Source: Nitrospinaceae bacterium (lineage in GTDB: Bacteria > Nitrospinota > Nitrospinia > Nitrospinales > VA-1). From it: DNA of 15,250 nt. The stretch is taken from NCBI GenBank assembly GCA_029261675.1, contig JAJDBA010000026.1:1-15250 (forward strand), given 5' to 3'. A model generated the notes under the pieces. It was not told where the DNA came from and ran no database searches. It saw nothing but the letters and a program-made list of their open reading frames with translations. The translations under genes and the position numbers were made by a program. Positions 7,661 to 14,400 of this stretch are shown one piece after another. Every line of letters starts with the position of its first letter. The stretch's first letter is position 1.

Positions 7661-10600
7661 TTAGTTTGGAATTCCAAATATATTCCTAACTCTCCACCAT
7701 AAGTCAGTCATGATATGTTTTTTCAAATAAGGCTTAATAGCATGAAAGACTTCCTTGTCAGTAGGAGTTCTGCCTAAGAGACGTTGTCGAATCCGATTCA
7801 TTTCCTGGGTCCCTATGTCTGTCATTTCTGAAGACGTTTTTTGCTGGGGGTGAATGCGGAATCCGCCCATGAAGCGTGGAAGCCTGGAAAACTTTGCTCC
7901 TGCGTCACGGAGACGGACTAGAAAATCCCAGTCCATAGCAAAATGGAAAGATTCATCAACTTTTCCTCCCGTTTTTTCCCAAATATTACGTCGCCAGAAT
8001 AAAGTTTCCTGAGGAATGAAATCAGCCCACGATAGAACATCATTCTCATGTGCAGGTAACATCCATCTACCAATCTGTCGATCATTTTCGTCGATTTGAA
8101 TTCGATGACCGTATACCACATCAATTTTTGGGTGGCGGTTGAAGTAGTCAGCTACATACGCTAGAGTGCCGGGAAGAAGGAGGTCATCGGAGTTCAGCCA
8201 AGCCATAATCTCACCGGTGGTTTTCTCAAAGCCGAGATTAATAGCATTGGTCTGCCCATTGTCAGGTTTAGATTCCCAACTCGTCAATCTATCTGAGTAT
8301 CGACCCAGAATTTCTTTGGTAGCATCCTTCGAACCACCGTCTTGAACAAAATATTCCAGATTCGGATAAGATTGTTCAAGCACACTGTTAAGCGTACGTT
8401 CAATGAATTCTCCTTGTTGGTAAGAAGGGGTCACTATTGAAATTTTTGGAGGTAACGTCAGGTGTATTTCCTTAGTGTAATGAGAAGGCCAGCTTAACTC
8501 CCTAGGAGCATATTGACGTAAATTACCTAGTCGAGGAGCAAAAACAGTTCGAAACTTAGTAGCCAGAAAATCAAGAGAGGGCAACTTGTTAGTGGAAAGG
8601 CGAAGTTTGTTAATTAATTTTTCTATGGGGACAATTAAATACTTCCAGAGACGAAACCTAGAATCATATCTTTCCAGCAATTTGTTTTGATTTTGAATGA
8701 CAACTTCTTTTTCTTCCAATTCGCGGATCATTATTTTAAGTGCTATCTCTTTTCCTTTGGCTTCTTTTTCGTAAATCTCAGAGCCCTTTTTAACTAGCTC
8801 AAGAAGCTCAATTTCATTTTCGTTGGCTATTTTAGTAGCTTTCAAAAGTGCCGCCTCTTTTTCTTCGGCTATTTTAGTGATTTTCAAAAGTGCTGTATCT
8901 TTTTCTTCGGTTATTCTAGTGATTTCCACAAGTGCTATTTCTTTTTCTTGAATCTTAATTTCTTTTTGCCCTAGGTTCTGGATAAGATCAGTGCGTTCTT
9001 TAATAAGAAAATTCTTTGCATTGGTCAGGTTGCTTTGTTTTTGATCAGGAGTTTTTAGTGTTTCTTGCAAGTAGCTTATTGCTGTTGTTCCATTTTCCTT
9101 AAAAGAAATTAACCCCATTCCCTCCAAGTATAGATAATCTAACCCGGATAGAAAGAAACCCCTTAAAGCATCTTCTGGTGAAGATACAATAGGTTCTTCA
9201 TGAACATTGAACGAAGTATTTACCAGTGCGGGTATACCACTAATTTTATGGTACTGAGTCAAAATGTCATGCATAAGTGGGTTATATTCCTGGGAAACAA
9301 GTTGCGGTCGAGCTGTACCATCAATGTGTACTGTTGCCGGGCATGTTTTTATCATTTTCTCCGTGCAATCTACAGTGACCGTCATAAACTCTGCTGCATG
9401 TTGAACGCGGTCAATATTTTTGTAAAGCTGTTTTGCATCTTCAATTCGGCTTATGGGGGCGAAGGGCATGAATTCGGTGCGGTTCAGTCTTTCGTTGAGA
9501 GTGCGATTGATTTCTGGGTCAGTTGCCTGGGCCAAAATGGAGCGATTGCCCAAAGCGCGGGGACCAAACTCAGCGCCACCTTGAAATAGGGCGACGACAG
9601 CACCCTCTGCCAAAAGAGATGCAACTTCTTTTACGGTATCTAGTGGTTTGCGAATCTGAATTTCTTTATCAGAAACATAGCTATGTATTTCCTCTTTGGA
9701 ATAAGAAGGCCCCAAGCACATGGAGTGTAAAGGTTTTGGGTTGAATCCCGGTTCGCTGGAAAGAGCGTGCCAGGCGGCACCAAGCGCGGTGCCATCATCG
9801 GTCATGGGTGGCGCAACAAAAAGTTGTTTGAATCCTGTTTCTACAACACGTTGGTTGATTTTTACATTTGCAAACAGCCCACCAGCAAGGCAGATATTAT
9901 CGCTCACCCAGCCTTGCTTTTTAATATTCTCAAGAATTTTCAAAACATATTGTTCTGCAAAATTTTGTACGCTGGCAGCTAATTCCTCTCGCTGGATATC
10001 CTTGGTTTCATCTTTGAATGGTTGTAATGCGGTAGAGTCTGGGAGAAATTGAGGTGGCGTTGTATCGCTGTAGGAAAAAATCCAACGCAAAGTGGATTCA
10101 AGTCGATAGTAATCTTCTCCAAACCATTTTTCTAGTAGCTCTTGGCAGCGGTCACTGGGTTTGCCGTAAGCGGCAAGACCCGTGATTTTCCCCTCATGTT
10201 TATTTGGGGTGAAACCTAATAAAGCGGTGACAAAGGTGTAAAGCGAGGTAATCATCGATAACTTCATGACACTGAAGTTATCGAGAGAAACAATTCCTTC
10301 GGTTCTGTTACAGCGGTAGACCCCACCAAAATTGGAATCGTTGTACATTCCACCATCGCAGGTAAGACAAAGAGCTTCTTTAAATTCACTTCCCCAAAAG
10401 GCGGAACTGGCATGGCTTATCTGATGGCCGACAAAAACCTTTTCGCATGGTAGCTCATTTAAAAAATCATAAAAAAGCTGTTCATGTTTCCAGCTGTGAG
10501 ATCGCGGATTTGGTAGGAGATTTGTGTTTATTTTGCTTTCTACATCCTGAGATAAATCTAAAGAATCGTTCGTGCTAATCGCAATTTTTGCAATCCGATC

Positions 10601-10786
10601 CCAAGGCATTTTTTCGAGCAAAGCATGGGGTGGGCGGCCATCTTGCTTGACACGAGTGATACGCTCGAGCGATACGGCATAAACGGGAGTTCCATCAGGG
10701 GCTACAATAGCAATGGAGCTATCATGCATACCGCTGTAATTAATGCCCAATATGCTTTGAGAGGGAATTTGGTTTTGTAAATTCAT
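7661..10786 (-). CDS. Trifunctional-looking fusion: NodU/CmcH-type O-carbamoyltransferase, coiled-coil linker, GT2 glycosyltransferase
   Basis: 1041 residues in one open frame. Residues 11-570 form a full-length NodU/CmcH/TobZ-type carbamoyltransferase, which transfers carbamoyl from carbamoyl phosphate via an ATP-derived carbamoyl-adenylate. The Kae1-like part shows GINYSGMHDSSIA (14-26), VGHQISHASSA (119-129, with the H-x3-H metal ligands H121 and H125), TCDGG (142-146), KITGLAAYGKP (200-210), CLAGGLFANVKIN (299-311) and TDDGTALGA (329-337). The C-terminal part shows GGAEFGPRALGNRS (403-416), FAPI (442-445) and VNTSFNVHEEPIV (522-534). Residues 585-705 are charged heptads with three 14-residue repeats. 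Residues 780-1035 form a GT2 domain with SIVTPSYQQGEF (783-794), QDGGSKDAT (815-823), WLNSDD (863-868), QETLFWRR (926-933) and MDWDFLVRL (951-959). No membrane segment is evident, so it should be cytosolic. It likely carbamoylates a sugar and adds a residue to the same glycan. ATG 10786 has only a weak ribosome site. Confidence 0.92.
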   Translation of the reverse strand: MNLQNQIPSQSILGINYSGMHDSSIAIVAPDGTPVYAVSLERITRVKQDGRPPHALLEKMPWDRIAKIAISTNDSLDLSQDVESKINTNLLPNPRSHSWKHEQLFYDFLNELPCEKVFVGHQISHASSAFWGSEFKEALCLTCDGGMYNDSNFGGVYRCNRTEGIVSLDNFSVMKLSMITSLYTFVTALLGFTPNKHEGKITGLAAYGKPSDRCQELLEKWFGEDYYRLESTLRWIFSYSDTTPPQFLPDSTALQPFKDETKDIQREELAASVQNFAEQYVLKILENIKKQGWVSDNICLAGGLFANVKINQRVVETGFKQLFVAPPMTDDGTALGAAWHALSSEPGFNPKPLHSMCLGPSYSKEEIHSYVSDKEIQIRKPLDTVKEVASLLAEGAVVALFQGGAEFGPRALGNRSILAQATDPEINRTLNERLNRTEFMPFAPISRIEDAKQLYKNIDRVQHAAEFMTVTVDCTEKMIKTCPATVHIDGTARPQLVSQEYNPLMHDILTQYHKISGIPALVNTSFNVHEEPIVSSPEDALRGFFLSGLDYLYLEGMGLISFKENGTTAISYLQETLKTPDQKQSNLTNAKNFLIKERTDLIQNLGQKEIKIQEKEIALVEITRITEEKDTALLKITKIAEEKEAALLKATKIANENEIELLELVKKGSEIYEKEAKGKEIALKIMIRELEEKEVVIQNQNKLLERYDSRFRLWKYLIVPIEKLINKLRLSTNKLPSLDFLATKFRTVFAPRLGNLRQYAPRELSWPSHYTKEIHLTLPPKISIVTPSYQQGEFIERTLNSVLEQSYPNLEYFVQDGGSKDATKEILGRYSDRLTSWESKPDNGQTNAINLGFEKTTGEIMAWLNSDDLLLPGTLAYVADYFNRHPKIDVVYGHRIQIDENDRQIGRWMLPAHENDVLSWADFIPQETLFWRRNIWEKTGGKVDESFHFAMDWDFLVRLRDAGAKFSRLPRFMGGFRIHPQQKTSSEMTDIGTQEMNRIRQRLLGRTPTDKEVFHAIKPYLKKHIMTDLWWRVRNIFGIPN
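8813..8938 (-). repeat. Three tandem 42-bp (14-residue) repeats in the coiled-coil linker
   Basis: Residues 617-658 consist of IALVEITRITEEKD, TALLKITKIAEEKE and AALLKATKIANENE. A degenerate fourth unit follows (IELLELVKKG). The DNA repeats visibly with a 42-bp period, for example tcaaaagtgc recurring at 8841-8850 and 8883-8892. Hydrophobic residues recur at heptad positions, which predicts a coiled coil joining the two enzymes. Confidence 0.8.
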
Positions 10787-10911
10787 TTTTACTCAGTGAA
10801 GAGGTAAAGTGTTGTTACCATTGAGGATTGGGGAAATTACAATCAAGCATCACAATTCACTGTACCATATCTATGGCCAGAAATTGAAGCGGAAAAAATC
10901 ATTTTCTCATT

Positions 10912-10941
10912 ATTATACAATAGGTTAGAGGGGATTGTGTT
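10912..10941 (-). promoter_or_regulatory. Possible sigma70-type promoter for the carbamoyltransferase fusion and downstream genes
   Basis: On the minus strand a perfect TATAAT occupies 10917-10912. With an 18-nt spacer the -35 would be AACACA (10941-10936), which matches TTGACA at only three positions. Transcription would start near 10904 and leave a leader of about 118 nt. The location is right for the first gene of the leftward group, but the -35 is poor. Confidence 0.35.
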
Positions 10942-10956
10942 GGGGGGGGAGAGGGG
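10930..10956 (+). other. G-rich block with G-quadruplex potential
   Basis: The plus strand reads GGGG, an 8-nt loop (attgtgtt), eight Gs, AGA, then GGGG. Splitting the eight-G run gives four tracts of at least three Gs. The block overlaps the -35 side of the possible minus-strand promoter. It is also the only long G homopolymer in this spacer, so its length deserves confirmation from raw reads. Confidence 0.45.
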
Positions 10957-11028
10957 TTTTTCTTGAAAGCACTGAAATCATCTTGATATTTTTTTCCTAG
11001 AGTCCAATTTATCTAAGATTAAAGCCAA

Positions 11029-11057
11029 TTGCCCTATGCCATGCGGTAAAATAGGGT
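11029..11057 (+). promoter_or_regulatory. Weak possible promoter for the formyltransferase-like gene
   Basis: TTGCCC (11029-11034), a 17-nt spacer, then TAGGGT (11052-11057). The spacing is ideal, but only four and three consensus positions match. A 6-bp inverted repeat, CCCTAT/ATAGGG, spans the same bases and could be an operator or a hairpin. Confidence 0.2.
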
Positions 11058-11080
11058 ATAAAAAGGGAAAACGAATTTAA

Positions 11081-11090
11081 AAGAGGTGAT
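11081..11090 (+). promoter_or_regulatory. Strong Shine-Dalgarno sequence placed for a leader peptide rather than for the annotated ATG
   Basis: AAGAGGTGAT is the best anti-16S match in the spacer. It lies 7 nt before a TTG at 11097 and over 50 nt before the ATG at 11144. The ATG itself has only GGAG at 11127-11130, 13 nt away. Confidence 0.4.
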
Positions 11091-11096
11091 TAGAAA

Positions 11097-11150
11097 TTGA
11101 ATTGTATCGTCAGTCAAGTGAGTAACGGAGAGCAATTCTTATTATGGTAG
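11097..11150 (+). CDS. Possible 17-codon leader peptide overlapping the next start codon
   Basis: A TTG start preceded by a strong ribosome site opens a 17-codon frame (LNCIVSQVSNGEQFLLW, with the first residue read as Met). It stops at TAG 11148-11150, four bases past the A of the 668-residue gene's ATG at 11144. A stop in the same frame (TAG 11091-11093) bounds it upstream. Such an overlap allows translational coupling, which would compensate for the poor ribosome site of the larger gene. The peptide has no recognisable attenuator features. It could also be chance. Confidence 0.25.
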   Translation: MNCIVSQVSNGEQFLLW

Positions 11151-13150
11151 CGACGGTACGCGTTGGTTTGCTCGTTTCGAGTGACACAGTTCACGCTTTC
11201 GAGGCCAATTACATTGAGGATATTGTTGGGGACAAACGTTTCGAACTTGTAAGGGTGTTGTTGTTTCAAACGGATCAACCAACTGATAGCCGAGAGTCCT
11301 TTTGGAGTCGGTGGTCTAATAAGTACCTTTACCCTCATATGACTGCGCTTGCCTCACGCAAGTTGCAAGAGATAGTAGGACCGAATGAGCCTCTAAAAGT
11401 TCAATTTATTAAGAAAGGGAAGTTCAGCTACTATGCCACGGATGCTTCACTGGCAGCTGTTCAAAGCTTGAACTTGGATGTCATACTTAGCTGTCAATAT
11501 CGGATTATCCGTGGAAAAATTCTTGGTATGGCAAAAGCCGGTGTGTGGTCTTTTCATACTGATGATGAGGAGCATTACCGCGGTGGGCCCGCGGGATTTT
11601 GGGAAATTTACCACGGTGACCCTCTCAATGGTGCCATTCTTCAAAAACTGACAGACAAGTTGGATGGGGGAGTTATTTTGCGGAAAGGTTGGTTTGCGAC
11701 CGATCTTTGTTCGCTTTCCCGTACTCAAGACCAGGTGCTTTTTGAATCAGCTGCATGGGTGAAAAGCGCTTTACTTGAATTATGGAACTCTCCTGATTAC
11801 GTTGTAAGCCTCAAGCCCTCAAGTACTTCGGCAAAGGTGTACCGCGACCCAACGAACCTGCAAATGTTGCGTTTTCTGATTACTCTTGGTTATAGGAAGG
11901 CAATTAAATTTATAAAAAGTTTTCTTTTTTATGAGGCGTGGAATGTTGCCATTGTGCAAACTCCGATAAATGAGGTGAATGCGGGCTTAGCCGAGTGGTT
12001 TCCTGAGCGTAAATGGCCTTATTTTCAGGCCGATCCATTTGGAGAACCGGGTAGGTTACTTGTGGAGGAGTACAATTACCAAACAGGTATTGGCGTGATC
12101 AAAACGGTTTTTCTCGATTCAAACAATCTGGAGACCTCTCGTAAAACTTTTATAGATAGCAAACGACACCATTCCTATCCTTTCATATTGAAAACAGATG
12201 AAGGTGTTTTTGTGATTCCTGAATCTTTGCAAAGAAAAAGTACTTCAGTTTATCGACTGGATACCGGCTCTGTGGAAGGGGAAGTTCTTAAAGGTCTTCC
12301 GATCATCGACCCATCAATTCACTTTGATGGTGAGTTGTATTGGTTATTTTGCACATGCTCGACTCCCGTTTCCGACGGGAATGCATCGCTTTTTTTGTTC
12401 CACTCAAAGAACATACGTGGTCCCTATTCTCCGCATCTACTCAATCCGGTAAAATCGGATGTTCGTTGCTCACGCCCGGCAGGCTCATTCTTCAATAAGG
12501 AGGGTAAATGGCATCGACCTGCGCAAGACTGCTCGCGCACTTATGGGGGGGCTATCTCTATTTTGCGTATCGAAAGTCTGAGTCCGACCGAATTCGAAGA
12601 AACAGTTGTTTCACGTATTGAGCCTGTAGCACCCTATAGTGAAGGAACACACCATCTCTCGACTTTTGGCGATTCCGCCTGTGTTGTGGATGGGAAACGG
12701 AATGCTTTTTCCCTACGCCGACTAATTTGGAAACTATTTCATACCCTAAGAGATCCTAAATTAAACCATCTGCTGCCAATTGATACTCCTTGCACCTTGA
12801 CGTTTAATTCTTGGCAATCTTATGTGCAGACGCAAGGAGTTTGGGAGGATGGCTGGTGTGCAAAGTCCTGTGTTTTTAGGTTTGAAACAACTCGCCTAAC
12901 GACACTACATTTTCTGGTAGAGTTTCCAGGTTGGCAAAAGGTTACCAGACAAATGCTGAAACTTAGTGCTAAAGGTGTCAATGTTCGTCGCCATATTGAA
13001 CCTGGAACTGTAAAAATAAAAATAACGCTGGTTCCGGGGGTTCAAAAAGTCCGCATACTTGCAAGCACAATTTTCAATATGCCAGGCACTGATCCTAGAA
13101 AATGTGCCTTCCAAATTAAGGAATTGGATTTTCAATTCATCGATGAATGA
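11144..13150 (+). CDS. Formyltransferase-like protein fused to a GINT1-type beta-propeller and a C-terminal beta domain
   Basis: 668 residues. Residues 1-215 resemble the formyltransferase catalytic fold (Fmt/ArnA/PurN type): LDVILSCQYR (111-120), GVWSFHTDDEEHYRGG (133-148), then KLDGGVIL (172-179). The catalytic His (H138) and Asp (D174) positions are kept, but the usual Asn two residues before the His is Ser (S136). Residues 290-515 resemble the N-terminal propeller domain of plant glucosamine inositolphosphorylceramide transferase 1: HSYPFILKTDEGVFVIPES (343-361), DGELYWLF (395-402), SRPAGSFF (443-450) and RPAQDCSRTYGG (458-469). Residues 565-668 are a beta domain similar to the tail of the convergent gene. 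A role in N-acylating or otherwise modifying an amino sugar is plausible. The Asn loss leaves activity open. An in-frame stop at 11123-11125 limits upstream extension, so ATG 11144 is the likely start. It is convergent with the next gene, 33 bp away, and has no clear terminator. Confidence 0.85.
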   Translation: MVATVRVGLLVSSDTVHAFEANYIEDIVGDKRFELVRVLLFQTDQPTDSRESFWSRWSNKYLYPHMTALASRKLQEIVGPNEPLKVQFIKKGKFSYYATDASLAAVQSLNLDVILSCQYRIIRGKILGMAKAGVWSFHTDDEEHYRGGPAGFWEIYHGDPLNGAILQKLTDKLDGGVILRKGWFATDLCSLSRTQDQVLFESAAWVKSALLELWNSPDYVVSLKPSSTSAKVYRDPTNLQMLRFLITLGYRKAIKFIKSFLFYEAWNVAIVQTPINEVNAGLAEWFPERKWPYFQADPFGEPGRLLVEEYNYQTGIGVIKTVFLDSNNLETSRKTFIDSKRHHSYPFILKTDEGVFVIPESLQRKSTSVYRLDTGSVEGEVLKGLPIIDPSIHFDGELYWLFCTCSTPVSDGNASLFLFHSKNIRGPYSPHLLNPVKSDVRCSRPAGSFFNKEGKWHRPAQDCSRTYGGAISILRIESLSPTEFEETVVSRIEPVAPYSEGTHHLSTFGDSACVVDGKRNAFSLRRLIWKLFHTLRDPKLNHLLPIDTPCTLTFNSWQSYVQTQGVWEDGWCAKSCVFRFETTRLTTLHFLVEFPGWQKVTRQMLKLSAKGVNVRRHIEPGTVKIKITLVPGVQKVRILASTIFNMPGTDPRKCAFQIKELDFQFIDE

Positions 13151-13183
13151 GAATTGGCAGGTAAATTATTTTAGATATTTTTT

Positions 13184-14389
13184 TTAATTATTGCCCGACG
13201 TTAATCGAAAACTTTCCAACTTGGCATAAAGTGTTCTGCTGCCATTCGGTTCCAAAAATCCTCCTTCGAACCGTAGAATGATTTTATTTTCAAAGTTTTT
13301 CTCAAGATTAAGAGTCAGAGGTTTTAAACCAGGTTCTAGTTTTACCTTTTTGTGGTAGGAATTGATTTCGATATCCAAGTGCAGGGGGTGCCGACCATCA
13401 GGTGGGTTTGGAACCAACAATTCAAGACATAATATTGACCGATGATCTGTTTCAAGACAACACCAGGCTTCTTGCATGAGCCATCCATCTAGATGAACTC
13501 CGTCTAACCCATCAAAACTTCCGTCATCAATATTTTTTGTGTCCCAATATCTGAACAATTTGCTATCGTCTGGTTTGCATTTAACCTCGCCGAAGACTTG
13601 TAGTTGAGCGTCTATCAAAAATTCGATCATTTTTTTTTCCGCTTTTTCCCAGTGAGACCAGAAGATACAAATTTTAGCTGGAGGGATTTTTCTGAGTTGG
13701 ATGTTCTCATCTAGTTCGCAATAAGAAGGCGGTCTTTGATTTACTTTATAGGTAACAAAAGGGCCGTTGTGAATTGAAGAGTCTACCCATTGATAGATTT
13801 CGTTGAAATTTTCATAAGAATAAAAACCATACACCAAAAATTCGGACGCAAGGTACTTCTCGTTAAGGAATTTTTTAAGGTCATAGTTGTTAGATAGATT
13901 TTCAAGTACTTTTTTGCTAAAAACAAACTGCGATTGATCAAAAAACTGCTGAGGAATGTTGTGTCCGATAAATTTTTCTGATCCTTGGCGCCATATTTTT
14001 TCTGGAACCTTGTGCCAATCGCAATAAGACCAATAGGGTTTGTCTTCAGAAAAAAAATCATTTTTGCAAAGAGGTGCCGTAATCAGAAAGTCAGCATCTA
14101 CCATCCAGAGCCAATCGCTCTCTACGAATTGGTGAGCGATTAACTTGAGATACATTTGATTTCTAAAGTCATCCTCGACTAATTCAGCAACATCATCTTT
14201 AAATAAAAGTGCAAGATTTTTAGGCAATTCAATATTGCGCATCAAATATTCATGTTTTTTCCATATCCATAAATAGATTTTTCCCTTTGAGTTGAAAAAT
14301 AACTCGTAAGACATTAATAAATGGCGCAGCAAGTGCAGATCTTTTTCGCCAGCTACTATATAAACATCCAAAGAGTTTTCGTTTTTCAT
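13184..14389 (-). CDS. DUF6492-like GT-A glycosyltransferase with a C-terminal beta domain
   Basis: 401 residues. Residues 1-245 look like a GT-A type transferase of the DUF6492 kind: a short N-terminal nucleotide-binding fold (DVYIVAGEKDLHLL, 8-21), FRNQMYLKLIAH (75-86), a DxD-type metal motif in WMVDADFLI (95-103, D98 and D100), FDQSQFVFSKK (150-160), ASEFLVYGFY (181-190) and FWSHW (243-247). Residues 297-401 form a separate domain with GVHLDGW at its start and LEPG (351-354) in the middle. It resembles residues 565-668 of the convergent protein. The gene begins 11 bp after the stop of the ABC ATPase and has no canonical ribosome site in the gap, which suggests translational coupling. The proposed role is addition of one sugar to the exported glycan. 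Donor and acceptor cannot be told from the sequence. Confidence 0.8.
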   Translation of the reverse strand: MKNENSLDVYIVAGEKDLHLLRHLLMSYELFFNSKGKIYLWIWKKHEYLMRNIELPKNLALLFKDDVAELVEDDFRNQMYLKLIAHQFVESDWLWMVDADFLITAPLCKNDFFSEDKPYWSYCDWHKVPEKIWRQGSEKFIGHNIPQQFFDQSQFVFSKKVLENLSNNYDLKKFLNEKYLASEFLVYGFYSYENFNEIYQWVDSSIHNGPFVTYKVNQRPPSYCELDENIQLRKIPPAKICIFWSHWEKAEKKMIEFLIDAQLQVFGEVKCKPDDSKLFRYWDTKNIDDGSFDGLDGVHLDGWLMQEAWCCLETDHRSILCLELLVPNPPDGRHPLHLDIEINSYHKKVKLEPGLKPLTLNLEKNFENKIILRFEGGFLEPNGSRTLYAKLESFRLTSGNN

Positions 14390-14400
14390 GGATATAGAAA

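Larger units (their letters stand above)
10787..11143. other. Divergent intergenic region (357 bp)
   Basis: The only gap above 300 bp, lying between the divergent starts of the carbamoyltransferase fusion and the formyltransferase-like gene. It must hold promoters for both directions. It contains a TATAAT on the minus strand at 10912-10917, a G-rich block at 10930-10956, a 6-bp inverted repeat (CCCTAT at 11032-11037, ATAGGG at 11051-11056) and a possible leader peptide at 11097-11150. I see no RNA gene or gene remnant. Confidence 0.7.

Noticed and set aside
8813..8938. Regular 42-bp repeats, considered as a CRISPR or intergenic satellite
   Set aside because: The units are head-to-tail without spacers, lie in frame inside a long gene, and encode heptads of a coiled coil.
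9200..10052. Several overlapping open frames on the plus strand
   Set aside because: They are antisense to the well-supported carbamoyltransferase domain and show no recognisable domain or ribosome site.
10970..11000. Terminator-like T run after atcatcttgat
   Set aside because: The stem is only 4 bp and AT-rich, and the position between two divergent starts makes a terminator unlikely.
13151..13183. Possible bidirectional terminator in the convergent gap
   Set aside because: There is a T-rich run but no GC stem or inverted repeat to form a hairpin.
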